Counted from the first letter of the stretch, positions 28,568 to 37,988 are shown. The stretch is DNA of 64,000 nucleotides from Acetobacterium woodii (GCA_016213825.1 JACQZP010000011.1:124001-188000); one strand, 5' to 3'. Notes: generated by a model from the sequence alone, not told the origin. Numbers and translations are program-made.

Positions 28568-31171
28568 ATGGATATGAATTTATTCACCCAAAAATCATTG
28601 GAAGCAATCAAAACGGCGGAGCTGATCGCCGGAGAATACAATCACATGGAAATCGAACCCGAACATCTGTTGATGGGGCTGATTACCCAGGAAAACGGCG
28701 TCGTCGGGCGAATCTTTGATCGCTTGGGTAAAAACTCCCATACCATTGCCGAAGAACTGCGCCGGGAAATTGGCAAGAAACCCAGTGTGTCCGGTCCAGG
28801 TCGGGAACAAGGCAAGGTTTATGTCAGCAGTGATACCGATAAGGTATTAAATGAATCCTATAAAGAAGCAAAAAAACTGGATGATCAGTATATTTCAGTG
28901 GAGTGTATTTTACTGGCACTGTATAGTCTGGGAAAAAAATCCAAGGCAGTTGAGATCCTGGAACGCTATGCTATTACTAAAAAAGAAGTGGAAAATGTCT
29001 TAAAGGAAGTGCGGGGGGGACAACGGGTCGTCAACGATCATCCGGAAGTCACCTATGAGGCCTTAAGCCAGTACGGACATGATCTGGTTCAGGACGCCAT
29101 TGACAATAAATTGGATCCGGTAATCGGTCGGGATTCAGAAATACGGCATGCCATTCGTATTTTAAGCCGGAAAACAAAAAACAATCCGGTGCTCATTGGC
29201 GAACCCGGAGTTGGCAAGACTGCCATCGTTGAAGGTTTGGCCATGCGGATCGTAGCCGGAGACGTTCCCGAAGGTCTCAAAGACAAGCGAATCATCGCTT
29301 TGGATCTGGGCGCTCTGGTAGCCGGAGCCAAATATCGCGGCGAGTTTGAAGAACGTCTGAAAGCCGTGTTAAAAGAAGTGGTGGACAGCAACGGCGAAAT
29401 CATCCTCTTTATTGATGAACTACACAACATTGTCGGTGCCGGAAAAACTGAAGGAGCCATGGATGCCGGGAATATGTTAAAACCGATGCTGGCTCGTGGC
29501 GAACTCCATTGTATTGGCGCCACCACCCTGGATGAATATCGCCAGTATATCGAAAAAGATCCGGCTCTGGAACGTCGTTTCCAACCGGTGTTGGTAGACG
29601 AGCCTACCGTAGAAGACACGATCTCCATTCTGCGGGGATTAAAGGATACCTATGAACGTTATCATGGCGTTCAGATTCTGGATACCGCTCTGGTAGCCGC
29701 AGCCACCCTCTCCAACCGCTATATTTCCGACCGCTTCCTGCCGGATAAGGCCATTGATCTGATTGATGAAGCCTGTGCCAAGATCCGCACCGAAATGGAC
29801 TCCATGCCGGAGGAAATGGACGAGGTCCGTCGTAAAATGATGCAACTGGAAATTGAAGAAGTGGCACTTAAAAAAGAAAAAGATACCCTTAGTAAAGAAC
29901 GTCTGGAACGGCTTCAAAAAGAACTGGTTGAATATAAGGAACGTTTCAATACCATGAGCATCCAATGGGAGAATGAAAAGCAGTCAGCGGATACTTTAAA
30001 ATCTCTCCAGGAGGAACTGAACAAGCTTACCTATGAACGGGAAAAAGCTATCCGTGAAGGCGACTATCGCAAGGCTTCTGAACTCGAATATGGTCTCATA
30101 CCGGAAAAAACAGCAAAAATTGAAGAGATCAAACGAAAAGCTGATGAAAAAGGTGATGAAGACAGTTTGAAGCGGGAAAAGGTCACTGAAGAAGAAATTG
30201 CCGAGATTATTTCTGACTGGACCAATATCCCCTTAAGTAAGCTGGTATCGGGTGAACGGGAAAAACTCTTAGCCCTGGAAGAAACCTTAAAACAACGGGT
30301 TATCGGCCAGGAAGAACCAATACTGAAAGTGGTTGACGCCATTATCCGATCTCGCGCCGGGATTAAAAACCCCAACAGCCCGATTGGTTCATTCCTGTTC
30401 TTAGGACCCACCGGGGTCGGGAAAACTGAGCTTGCCAAAGCTGTGGCAGCGACCCTCTTCGATTCAGAAGAAAATATGATTCGAATTGATATGAGTGAGT
30501 ACATGGAGAAATTCTCGGTCTCCCGTTTAATCGGCGCACCTCCGGGATATGTGGGCTATGAAGAAGGGGGTCAGCTGACGGAAGCTGTCCGACGTAAACC
30601 TTACGCTGTCATCCTGCTGGATGAAATTGAAAAAGCTCATAAAGATGTTTTCAATATCCTGCTGCAGATTTTAGATGATGGCCGGATTACCGATTCTCAG
30701 GGAAGAACCGTTGATTTCAAAAATACCATCATCATTATGACTTCCAACATTGGTTCTGAATATCTGTTGGAAGGGATCAATGCCTTTGGTGAAATTACTG
30801 AAAAAACCGAAGCAGCTGTGATGGAAATGCTAAAAAGCTATTTCAGACCGGAATTCCTGAACCGGATCGACGAAATTGTCTTGTATAAACCACTTAATAA
30901 GGAAGCTATCGGCAAGATCGTCACCCTGTTATTAAAAGATTTACAAAAACGGCTGGAAGAACGTCGTATTACCGTCACCTTAACCCAACAGGCCATTGAT
31001 GCTGTTATTGAAATGGGTTTTGATCCAGCCTATGGTGCACGACCCCTGAAACGATACTTGCAAAAACATATTGAAACCATGGTCGGAAAAGAGATCATCA
31101 AAGGGAATGTCCATGAAGGACAAGCTATTACCATTGATGTGGATCCCAATGGGGACTTTTATATGGTTTAA
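28568..31171 (+). CDS. clpB: ATP-dependent disaggregase ClpB
   Basis: ClpB is a hexameric AAA+ chaperone that works with DnaK to pull proteins out of aggregates. The 867 residues contain an N-domain (about 1-145), AAA-1 with Walker [14 protein letters not shown] near 205, and a coiled-coil middle domain (about 405-525) of ClpB length. AAA-2 has Walker [15 protein letters not shown] near 605. The long middle domain separates ClpB from ClpC, and no ClpP-binding loop typical of ClpA/C is apparent. The frame is open from 28424, but GAGG and homology favour the ATG at 28568. No CtsR-like tandem or CIRCE element is visible upstream. Confidence 0.95.
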   Translation: MDMNLFTQKSLEAIKTAELIAGEYNHMEIEPEHLLMGLITQENGVVGRIFDRLGKNSHTIAEELRREIGKKPSVSGPGREQGKVYVSSDTDKVLNESYKEAKKLDDQYISVECILLALYSLGKKSKAVEILERYAITKKEVENVLKEVRGGQRVVNDHPEVTYEALSQYGHDLVQDAIDNKLDPVIGRDSEIRHAIRILSRKTKNNPVLIGEPGVGKTAIVEGLAMRIVAGDVPEGLKDKRIIALDLGALVAGAKYRGEFEERLKAVLKEVVDSNGEIILFIDELHNIVGAGKTEGAMDAGNMLKPMLARGELHCIGATTLDEYRQYIEKDPALERRFQPVLVDEPTVEDTISILRGLKDTYERYHGVQILDTALVAAATLSNRYISDRFLPDKAIDLIDEACAKIRTEMDSMPEEMDEVRRKMMQLEIEEVALKKEKDTLSKERLERLQKELVEYKERFNTMSIQWENEKQSADTLKSLQEELNKLTYEREKAIREGDYRKASELEYGLIPEKTAKIEEIKRKADEKGDEDSLKREKVTEEEIAEIISDWTNIPLSKLVSGEREKLLALEETLKQRVIGQEEPILKVVDAIIRSRAGIKNPNSPIGSFLFLGPTGVGKTELAKAVAATLFDSEENMIRIDMSEYMEKFSVSRLIGAPPGYVGYEEGGQLTEAVRRKPYAVILLDEIEKAHKDVFNILLQILDDGRITDSQGRTVDFKNTIIIMTSNIGSEYLLEGINAFGEITEKTEAAVMEMLKSYFRPEFLNRIDEIVLYKPLNKEAIGKIVTLLLKDLQKRLEERRITVTLTQQAIDAVIEMGFDPAYGARPLKRYLQKHIETMVGKEIIKGNVHEGQAITIDVDPNGDFYMV

Positions 31172-31195
31172 ATAGATCTAAAGATAACTAAATAA

Positions 31196-31237
31196 AGAGA
31201 CCAGTTTTACCAACAACGGTAAGGCTGGTCTCTTTTT
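31196..31237 (+). terminator. Terminator after clpB
   Basis: A 16-bp stem starting AGAGACCAG (31196) and closing CTGGTCTCT (31225-31233), including two G-U pairs, AACAAC loop, then T-run. Confidence 0.93.
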
Positions 31238-31455
31238 ATGATGCAGAAGAGACAATTGCGTTTTTATTATATTTTCCAAAATATTTGCATTTTTGAAACA
31301 AAAAATTACTGATTTTATTAAGGTTATGTAAAAAAAACAGAATATTTCCGATAATAGTATCCACGCTGGACCGTTTTTTTTAGATGATAACGAATTCATT
31401 TTTTCATTTATTTGATATAATAATAACGAAATAAATATATTTTCGGAGGTAGAAA

Positions 31456-32553
31456 ATGCAAAAAATAATTATGTCTCCCAGCCGTTATGTTCAAGGTGCC
31501 GGAGAAGTAGGTAAATTACCAGAACATGTTGGAAAATTTGGTACATCAGCGCTGGTATTAATGAGCGGAACCATGATGCGGACAAAAGCGGACGAATTAA
31601 AAGCCAGTTTTGAAGCTGCTGGAATTAAATTTACACCCGAAAAATTTAACGGCGAATGTTCAAAGGTAGAAATAGCCCGGCTGCAGGCAATTGTCAAAGC
31701 TGAAGGTTGTGATGTTGTTGTTGGTGTTGGCGGTGGAAAAACTTTAGATACTGCTAAAGCAACTGCACATTATGAAAAACTGCCGGTTGTTATTGCTCCT
31801 TCCATTGCATCAACCGATGCACCTTGCTCGGCTTTATCCGTTATTTATACCGAAGACGGCGTTTTTGATGAGTATTTAGTACTTCCGAAAAATCCCGAAA
31901 TCGTTGTTATGGATACAGACATCATTAAAGCTGCTCCGGCCAGACTTTTTGTTGCTGGTATGGGCGATGCATTGGCTACCTATTTTGAAGCCCAAGCCAC
32001 CGTTGACTCAAATGGAACCACTATGTCAGGGGCTCACCCAACCCGATCTGCGCTTGCATTGGCAAGACTCTGCTATGATATTTTAATTGAAGACGGACTC
32101 AAAGCAAAACTGGCTGTTGAAGCGGCAACCTGTACCCCGGCAGTTGAAAATGTTATTGAAGCCAATACCTACCTCAGTGGCGTCGGTTTTGAAAGCGGCG
32201 GTCTGGCTGCCTGTCATGCTATCCATAATGGGCTAACCGTATTATCTGAATGTCACCATATGTATCATGGCGAAAAAGTAGCCTTTGGAACTCTGGTTCA
32301 GCTGGTTATGGAAAACCGATCCATGGAAGATATCGAAGAAGTGATCGATTTCTGTCTATCTGTTGGACTTCCAATTACCCTGGGCGAACTTGGCTGTACC
32401 GAACCAACTCCAGAAAAAATTATGGCAGTAGCGGTAGCCGCTGCTGATCCTGGCGAAACCATTCACAATATGCCATTTGATGTGGATGCAGACACCGTTT
32501 ATGCAGCCATTATGGCCGCTGATGCATTAGGTCGTTTGTATTTGTGTGAATAG
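31456..32553 (+). CDS. gldA: Glycerol dehydrogenase
   Basis: A Zn-dependent iron-containing-alcohol-dehydrogenase-family enzyme oxidising glycerol to dihydroxyacetone with NAD+. The NAD-binding GVGGGKTLDTAKA and SIASTDAPCS match the family. The metal ligands correspond to Asp171 (GMGDALATYFEA), His254 (ACHAIHNGL) and His271 (MYHGEKVAFGTL). The 365 residues are the usual length. GGAGG precedes the ATG. It is monocistronic, between the clpB terminator and a bidirectional terminator, with a TATAAT-like box at about 31420. No dihydroxyacetone kinase is adjacent. Confidence 0.93.
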   Translation: MQKIIMSPSRYVQGAGEVGKLPEHVGKFGTSALVLMSGTMMRTKADELKASFEAAGIKFTPEKFNGECSKVEIARLQAIVKAEGCDVVVGVGGGKTLDTAKATAHYEKLPVVIAPSIASTDAPCSALSVIYTEDGVFDEYLVLPKNPEIVVMDTDIIKAAPARLFVAGMGDALATYFEAQATVDSNGTTMSGAHPTRSALALARLCYDILIEDGLKAKLAVEAATCTPAVENVIEANTYLSGVGFESGGLAACHAIHNGLTVLSECHHMYHGEKVAFGTLVQLVMENRSMEDIEEVIDFCLSVGLPITLGELGCTEPTPEKIMAVAVAAADPGETIHNMPFDVDADTVYAAIMAADALGRLYLCE

Positions 32554-32620
32554 TTCAAGTTTAATTAAGTGAGTTAATTAAACAAGTGTAAAATTAATAT
32601 TAATAAATTTAAATAAAATA

Positions 32621-32664
32621 AAAGGTCGAAATTCCATTATGTTTAATGGAGTTTTCGACCTTTT
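32621..32664. terminator. Bidirectional terminator between gldA and the aldo/keto reductase
   Basis: AAAGGTCGAAA..CCATTA / TAATGG..TTTTCGACCTTT with a short loop; A- and T-rich flanks serve both converging genes. Confidence 0.88.
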
Positions 32665-32707
32665 ATTATTGTAAACTATTGTTAAAAAATCTGGCTTGAT
32701 TGTTCAA

Positions 32708-33727
32708 TTACACCAGCGGATCAAATAACTCCCGAGTTTGCTTGAGCATCTCCCGAATTGGCAGATTATAGGGACATCGGGGTTCGCATTCGCCGCATTG
32801 AATACAGTCTGAGGCATTGGCGGCAAAACTACGGTAACGGTCTAAAGCCCATTCCTCCAGATCATAGCGCCGGTAATAACCCTCCACGATAAACTGCATC
32901 GGAATATCAATACCCTGAGGACAGGGTGAACAATAGCCACAGCGACGGCAGAAGGTTTTCCCCAGGGCCTTGGCGTCTGCTTCAAAGGCTTTACGTTCTT
33001 CATCTGTTAAAGGGGTGAATTCATTACCCACCTTGGTGTTTGCCAAAACCTGCTTAACCGAATCCATCCCAGGGATCAGTACCGAGATATTGGGGTTTTC
33101 AGCCACCCATCTGAGGGCGTAATCGGCATTCATAAATGCTCCGCCGGCCAGCGGTTTCATGATGATGACGCCGACATTTTTGAGTTTGGCTTTTTCGAAG
33201 AGCGGAGCGCCCCGGTTTTCTACTATATTATAAGGAAATTGAATGGTTTCAAATTTATCCTCATCTAAAGCACGGTCTAACACCTCATAGCTGTGAGAGG
33301 TGATGCCGATATGCTTGATCAATCCTTGTTTTTTACATTCAACTAATGCTTCATAACCACCATTTGGACCCATAATGGTTTCATAGGCTTCCATGGTTTT
33401 GGCATTATGAAACTGGTATAAATCAATGATGTCTGTTTGTAACTCAGTCAGACTGATGTTAACGTCAGCCATGACATCATCATAGGTAAGTTTGGGGGTT
33501 TTAGTTGCCAGATAAAAACGCTCCCGGCCCCATTGTTTCAAGGCTTCACCAATCATTTCTTCACTATTGGTGTAAGCTCTGGCAGTGTCAATGAAATTAA
33601 CTCCTTCTTCAATAAGATTTTCAACAATTTCGTCGACTTCCCATTGGTTACAGCGTTGAATTGGAATACCACCAAACCCAATAAGGGACACTTCTAATCC
33701 GGTTTTTCCCAGTATTCGCGTTTCCAT
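32708..33727 (-). CDS. Aldo/keto reductase with C-terminal 2x[4Fe-4S] ferredoxin domain
   Basis: A TIM-barrel aldo/keto reductase (about 1-235) fused to a ferredoxin-like tail. Catalytic tetrad candidates are Asp47, Tyr52, Lys76 and His107. Two cysteine clusters follow: Cys260/263/266/269 (CRRCGYCSPCP) and Cys308/311/314/318 (CIQCGECEPRCP). Such proteins are common in anaerobes and are thought to couple carbonyl reduction to ferredoxin or NADPH electrons; the substrate is unknown. AGAGGTG precedes the ATG. It is one of few minus-strand genes. A hairpin ending in T residues lies about 50 nt upstream (33776-33816, minus strand). Confidence 0.88.
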   Translation of the reverse strand: METRILGKTGLEVSLIGFGGIPIQRCNQWEVDEIVENLIEEGVNFIDTARAYTNSEEMIGEALKQWGRERFYLATKTPKLTYDDVMADVNISLTELQTDIIDLYQFHNAKTMEAYETIMGPNGGYEALVECKKQGLIKHIGITSHSYEVLDRALDEDKFETIQFPYNIVENRGAPLFEKAKLKNVGVIIMKPLAGGAFMNADYALRWVAENPNISVLIPGMDSVKQVLANTKVGNEFTPLTDEERKAFEADAKALGKTFCRRCGYCSPCPQGIDIPMQFIVEGYYRRYDLEEWALDRYRSFAANASDCIQCGECEPRCPYNLPIREMLKQTRELFDPLV

Positions 33728-33775
33728 TTTACACCTCTTCTTTTCTTGATTTTGCTCATTTTAACATATCAAATA

Positions 33776-33820
33776 AAAAAAGTCATCCTATCTGAAAAAG
33801 TTTCATCGCGATGACTCGAT
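33776..33820 (-). promoter_or_regulatory. Hairpin/T-tract in the leader of the aldo/keto reductase
   Basis: Read on the minus strand: AGTCATC ... GATGACT followed by seven T, with TCATCGCGATGA as an inner perfect palindrome. It could be an attenuator of the reductase gene. Alternatively, ATGACT and TAAAAT just downstream, 18 nt apart, could be its promoter, in which case the hairpin would only shield it from read-through. Unresolved. Confidence 0.3.
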
Positions 33821-33954
33821 AAAGGTTGTTTTTTTAAGAATGAATTAATTACACTTCATTTGACACTGGAATCAATATTGTAGTAAAATGAAAATGTATT
33901 TAGTAAATACATTAAGTGTTAACATTAATAGATAATTGAGAAATTCTAAAGAAT

Positions 33955-34088
33955 CGAACAATGGTTGCTTCGCTGTCGGTTTCCACAAACAATTTTGTAA
34001 CGTGTAGGCGAACAGTCGTTAGACTGTACGCCGTACAGTGTAAAAATTGTTTAGTGGAAACTGGCAGTGAAGCTTATGGTAGTTTTGT
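33955..34088 (-). repeat. Nested-palindrome intergenic repeat, copy B
   Basis: Upstream of pgi. CGAACAATGGTTGCTTCGCT begins the element and GGCAGTGAAGC closes it. Bases 33986-34054 are the exact reverse complement of 20081-20149 in copy A. No coding potential. Together with the minus-strand leader hairpin it fills the 33728-34127 gap. Confidence 0.85.
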
Positions 34089-34127
34089 AAAACAGCGAAA
34101 TAGTCTTAAGAAAGAAAGGTAAGAAAT

Positions 34128-35465
34128 ATGAGTATTCGTTTTGATCTCTCTTATGCAAATATAGACCCCAGTGAATTTGAAAATCGTTTTGACCAATTGG
34201 CCAAAGCCAATGAGGATTTAATGAACAAGACTGGAGTCGGTAACGATTTTCTGGGGTGGGTGGATTATCCCCTGGAATATGATAAAGAAGAATTTGCTCG
34301 AATTAAAACAGCGGCAAAAAAAATACAGAATAAATGCGATGCTTTGGTGGTGATTGGTATTGGCGGATCTTACTTGGGCTCGAAGGCAGTTATTTCGGCT
34401 TTGACCAGTCCCTTTTATAATGAAGAACCCCGTTCAAAAAGAAACGGTCCTAAAATTTACTTTGCCGGTCAAAATATCAGTGGAAAATATCTGGAAAACC
34501 TGTTGGCTTTATTACAGGATCAGGAAGTTTGTGTTAATGTTATTTCCAAATCTGGGACAACCACCGAGCCAGCGATGGCCTTTCGATTCTTCAAAAAATT
34601 TCTGGAAGAAAAATACGGAAAAGCAGAAGCCAAGGAACGAATCTTTGTAACAACGGATCAATCCCGAGGGGCCTTGAAATTTATGGCCGATGAAGAGGCG
34701 TATGAAACCTTTGTGATTCCCGATGACATTGGCGGACGCTACTCTGTTTTTACCGCTGTGGGACTGCTTCCCATCGCCGCTGCGGGAATCGATATTGATG
34801 CCTTGATGGATGGTGGAAAATCCGGCTTTGAGGATTATAAGAAACCGAAGTTTGAAAAGAACCCCTGCTATCAATACGCGCTGTATCGTAATGTGCTTTA
34901 TAATCGGGGCAAAAATATCGAAATTTTGGTTGATTATGATCCTTCACTGGAGTATTTGGCAGAGTGGTGGAAACAGCTATTTGGTGAAAGTGATGGAAAG
35001 GACGGCAAGGGTCTTTTTCCAGCCGCGGTTCATTTCTCCACCGATCTTCACTCCCTGGGGCAGATGATTCAGGATGGCCCTAAAAATCATTTCGAGACTC
35101 TGATTGTTATTGATGAAGACCAGTCAAATCTCAAAGTCTTTCGGGACGAAAAGAATCTAGAAGGTTTGAATTACCTTGACAGTTGGGAAATTGATGCCAT
35201 CAATGAAAAAGCCTATATGGGAACGCTTTTGGCGCATGTTGACGGTGGCGTTCCCAATGGAATCATTCATCTCAAAAAGCTGGACGCCTTTCATATTGGC
35301 AAACTGATTTACTTTTTCGAAAAGGCCTGCGGCTTAAATGGCTATCTGTTAGGGGTTAATCCCTTTGATCAGCCCGGCGTCGAAGCCTACAAAAAAAATA
35401 TGTTTGCGCTGCTACATAAACCCGGCTATGAAGACTTAACGGCCGAATTGGAAGAACGGCTATAG
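34128..35465 (+). CDS. pgi: Glucose-6-phosphate isomerase
   Basis: This cytosolic enzyme interconverts glucose-6-phosphate and fructose-6-phosphate. The sugar-phosphate-binding [19 protein letters not shown] and [15 protein letters not shown] motifs are present, with [17 protein letters not shown] (the PGI signature). The C-terminal active-site lysine falls in [16 protein letters not shown]. The 445 residues match Firmicutes PGIs. AAGAAAGG precedes the ATG. It is separate from the glycolytic operon but carries the same repeat element upstream. A terminator follows closely. Confidence 0.96.
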   Translation: MSIRFDLSYANIDPSEFENRFDQLAKANEDLMNKTGVGNDFLGWVDYPLEYDKEEFARIKTAAKKIQNKCDALVVIGIGGSYLGSKAVISALTSPFYNEEPRSKRNGPKIYFAGQNISGKYLENLLALLQDQEVCVNVISKSGTTTEPAMAFRFFKKFLEEKYGKAEAKERIFVTTDQSRGALKFMADEEAYETFVIPDDIGGRYSVFTAVGLLPIAAAGIDIDALMDGGKSGFEDYKKPKFEKNPCYQYALYRNVLYNRGKNIEILVDYDPSLEYLAEWWKQLFGESDGKDGKGLFPAAVHFSTDLHSLGQMIQDGPKNHFETLIVIDEDQSNLKVFRDEKNLEGLNYLDSWEIDAINEKAYMGTLLAHVDGGVPNGIIHLKKLDAFHIGKLIYFFEKACGLNGYLLGVNPFDQPGVEAYKKNMFALLHKPGYEDLTAELEERL

Positions 35466-35480
35466 AAAACCGCTAGATAA

Positions 35481-35513
35481 AAAACTCGTCATTTGTTAAA
35501 TGATGAGTTTTTT
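35481..35513 (+). terminator. Terminator after pgi
   Basis: AAAACTCGTCATTT-GTT-AAATGATGAGTTTT hairpin with one G-U pair, then T-run. Confidence 0.9.
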
Positions 35514-35573
35514 ATTTACTTTTATGTCATTTCATACTATTATATAGAACAGTATAAAAAATATGAAAATTTA

Positions 35574-35602
35574 TTGACAAATGCAAGATGGAATGTTACA
35601 AA
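35574..35602 (+). promoter_or_regulatory. Candidate promoter of the riboswitch/EAL transcript
   Basis: TTGACA (35574-35579), 17-nt spacer, TACAAA (35597-35602). The perfect -35 carries most of the weight; the -10 is weak. It would give a leader of about 190 nt containing the c-di-GMP aptamer. Confidence 0.45.
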
Positions 35603-35694
35603 TATGATGCAACATTGTTGGATAAAAAATATAAGTCATGTTTGCTAATTTGCGGAGAATAATCTTTGTTCTAGAAGTCTCCAGTCGCAAATGA

Positions 35695-35780
35695 TAATCG
35701 AATCAAGGGCAAAACTGTTGTGAAGCAGTGACGCAAAGCTAAAGGGACTTTTATAAGTCAGCCAGTTACTCAAATAAGTT
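35695..35780 (+). ncRNA. Cyclic di-GMP-I (GEMM-I) riboswitch
   Basis: The aptamer hallmarks are in order: AGGGCAAA (35706-35713), a hairpin CTGTT-GTGA-AGCAG (35715-35728) with a GNRA tetraloop, then GACGCAAAGC (35730-35739). A second hairpin follows, AGGGACTT...AAGTCAGCC, and then AGTTAC. This matches the class I c-di-GMP riboswitch in core, loop and receptor layout. No terminator lies between the aptamer and the GGAGG at 35791, so control is probably at translation. It sits directly before a c-di-GMP phosphodiesterase gene. An additional imperfect hairpin (35647-35692), containing TCTCC complementary to GGAGG, precedes the aptamer. Confidence 0.88.
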
Positions 35781-35800
35781 TAACGATTTAGGAGGTAGTG

Positions 35801-37309
35801 GTGAATTATAGTGAAAAAAAGTCTTTAACCATTAGTTTTGCTTTATTTTTTTTGGTAGTCTTGATCAGTTTTTTAAATTATCTTTCGATTTCACGGACCT
35901 CGTATTCAGATATGATCAGCATTGGTTTTTATGGTCTGGCTTTTACCGGGATGTTTGTGATTACCATCCTTAGTAATACTGCAGTTCGTGAAGTTAAGAA
36001 TGAAATAAACGAGATAAAAAAAATGCAGGATTTTGATGCCTTGACGGGCAGTCCCAATGGCATTAAATTCAGCCGCGATTGTGACCAGACCCTTAAAGCG
36101 AATCGGGATCATCGTTATGCAATAAGTATTTTTGATATTAATAAGTTCAAAGCGATCAATGATTTATTTGGTCGTCAGGTCGGCAATGAGATTCTTACGG
36201 CAATAGCCCAGATTCTTAAAAAACATATCAGAGATGATGAGTTGTTCTCCAGAATGGCCACCGATAATTTCAGTATTTTAATGAAATACGAAACGTACCG
36301 AGAATTTACGCTGCGGATTGAAAATCTGATTCATGAGATCAACGGCTATTCCAACCAATTCGTTGTCAGTATTTCGCTTGGCATCTATCTGATTGGCGAT
36401 GATGATCGGGAGCTGGATGTCAATGCCCTCAGTGATCGTGCCAATATGGCCAAATGTTCCATTAAAGATAATTCGCAAGTGAGCTATGCTTTTTATGATG
36501 AAGCCATGCGACAGCTGATGATCATTGAGAATAGTATTGAAAATCGAATGGAATTGGCATTAAAAAATAATGAGTTTGAAGTTTATCTTCAACCCAAATA
36601 TTTATTTTCTGATGAAAAAATAATCGGGGCTGAAGCACTGGTTCGCTGGAATGATCCAGTTAATGGCATGTTGCCGCCCAATGATTTTATTCCTTTATTT
36701 GAAAGAAATGGATTTGTCAAAAAAATCGATACCTATATGTTTGAAGAAGTATGTAAACTGCTTGATAAGTGGAAAAATGAAATGAATCAATTAGCGGACA
36801 TCATCATTTCAGTTAATTTTTCACGTCTGCACTTGGATAATTTATTGTTACCCGAAGAACTGAGTGAAATCACCAGTCGATACCAGATCGACCCGAAAAT
36901 GATTGAAATTGAGTTGACCGAGGGCACGATATTTGATAATGATGCTCAAATGATTGATATCATGAATCATTTAAAAGACTTTGGGTTTAATATTTCCATC
37001 GATGATTTTGGTCGGGCATATTCGTCACTAAATACGCTGAAAAATCTGCCGGCAGATATTTTAAAGCTGGATAAGGCTTTTTTTACCGAATCGTCCGATA
37101 ATCAGCGCGGCAAAAAAATTATTACCAGCATGCTGAATATGGCCAAAGATCTCGATCTGATCACGGTCGCCGAAGGGGTCGAAACAAAAGAACAGGTCGA
37201 TTTTCTCAAAGGGCTGGGGTGTGATATTGCTCAGGGCTTCTATTATGCCAAACCCATGAATGTGATTGAATTTGAAGCATTTGTCAACAAAAAACTGAAA
37301 TCAGCATAG
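35801..37309 (+). CDS. Membrane GGDEF-EAL protein, probable c-di-GMP phosphodiesterase
   Basis: Two N-terminal membrane helices (about residues 9-31 and 38-60), a GGDEF domain (about 75-230) and an EAL domain (about 245-495). The GGDEF active-site loop reads MATDNF at 153-158, so cyclase activity is probably lost. The EAL domain keeps EALVRW, VNFSRLHL, ELTEG, IDDFGRAYSSL, LKLDKAFF, VAEGVE and QGFYYAKPM, which are the metal-binding and catalytic positions, so it should hydrolyse c-di-GMP. GTG codons occur at 35798 and 35801; GGAGG spacing favours 35801. A c-di-GMP-I riboswitch lies immediately upstream. Monocistronic, with a terminator overlapping its stop. Confidence 0.9.
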   Translation: MNYSEKKSLTISFALFFLVVLISFLNYLSISRTSYSDMISIGFYGLAFTGMFVITILSNTAVREVKNEINEIKKMQDFDALTGSPNGIKFSRDCDQTLKANRDHRYAISIFDINKFKAINDLFGRQVGNEILTAIAQILKKHIRDDELFSRMATDNFSILMKYETYREFTLRIENLIHEINGYSNQFVVSISLGIYLIGDDDRELDVNALSDRANMAKCSIKDNSQVSYAFYDEAMRQLMIIENSIENRMELALKNNEFEVYLQPKYLFSDEKIIGAEALVRWNDPVNGMLPPNDFIPLFERNGFVKKIDTYMFEEVCKLLDKWKNEMNQLADIIISVNFSRLHLDNLLLPEELSEITSRYQIDPKMIEIELTEGTIFDNDAQMIDIMNHLKDFGFNISIDDFGRAYSSLNTLKNLPADILKLDKAFFTESSDNQRGKKIITSMLNMAKDLDLITVAEGVETKEQVDFLKGLGCDIAQGFYYAKPMNVIEFEAFVNKKLKSA

Positions 37310-37326
37310 GCCGATTTCAGTTTTTT
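37295..37326 (+). terminator. Terminator overlapping the EAL gene stop
   Basis: CTGAAATC (37295-37302) pairs with GATTTCAG (37313-37320), then six T. The stop codon lies in the loop. Confidence 0.85.
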
Positions 37327-37348
37327 GTGAGTTTTATTTACTTGCAAA

Positions 37349-37807
37349 TTATTCAGTGGCGTTTTCGAAATTAAGACCGCCGCAGGTGATATCAGCAAAA
37401 ACTGAAAGGGCTACTGCATTTTCAGGATCTTGACAAACCGTATTATCGGCGATGCCGCCAAATTTACAGGAATCCGTAATCTTTAATTTAAAATGATCGG
37501 GAACAATAATATTCATTCCGCCGTTGACGATGTTAACATCCATCCGGTAGTGATCTTTGTCGGTAACAACATCTGAAAAATCAAGCTGCATGCCGCCAAA
37601 AAAGGCGCCAAGTTTCAAGTCCCGCATGGTTTGATCATTGTAGTCCTTTAGCTTTCCGCCGTAAAGAACGAACTCGTCCATCGATTCCGGGCTCTTATCA
37701 AGGCCTGCTTCGAATTCTTTGGCTTTGTTAATAACACAGGCATGATAAAGAGCCATGCCGGTTGCAAAAACAACACCTGTTCCGATGAGGATATTTTTTA
37801 TTTTCAT
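37349..37807 (-). CDS. Membrane-anchored LiaF-like C-terminal domain protein
   Basis: 152 residues with one N-terminal membrane helix (about 5-23, IKNILIGTGVVFATGMALYH). A short charged linker follows, then a repetitive beta-rich domain: LGAFFGGMQLDFSDV, MDVNIVNGGMNIIVPDHFKLKI, and TCGGLNF. The recurring G-G-M-x-x-x-(V/F)-P pattern resembles the LiaF/DUF2154 right-handed beta domain of cell-envelope stress sensing proteins. No LiaRS-type two-component genes are adjacent. AAGGAT precedes the ATG on the minus strand. The assignment is by pattern; function remains unknown. Confidence 0.65.
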   Translation of the reverse strand: MKIKNILIGTGVVFATGMALYHACVINKAKEFEAGLDKSPESMDEFVLYGGKLKDYNDQTMRDLKLGAFFGGMQLDFSDVVTDKDHYRMDVNIVNGGMNIIVPDHFKLKITDSCKFGGIADNTVCQDPENAVALSVFADITCGGLNFENATE

Positions 37808-37923
37808 AGTGTATCCTTCCTGAGCTTTTTTATTTAGTTTATCATGATTCTCAGAAAAATCGAATCTTTTTTTGTTTTTTTTGAGAACATAGCTGATAAT
37901 TTTAACTTAAAATAAAGATATTA

Positions 37924-37932
37924 TGCTATAAT
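37924..37932 (+). promoter_or_regulatory. Extended -10 promoter of the HD-domain gene
   Basis: TGC-TATAAT (37924-37932), an extended -10 with no clear -35, about 56 nt before the ATG at 37989. Confidence 0.55.
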
Positions 37933-37988
37933 ATTTAAAGCTTCTGTTCAGTTTTTACTGAATAAATAACAATCAAAGAAAGGTCTCA

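Noticed and set aside
29089-30504. Long antisense frames opposite clpB and other genes (also opposite gap, pgk, hppA and pap)
   Set aside because: They lie opposite strongly conserved coding sequence, lack ribosome sites, and have shadow composition (Ser/Arg/Pro-rich).
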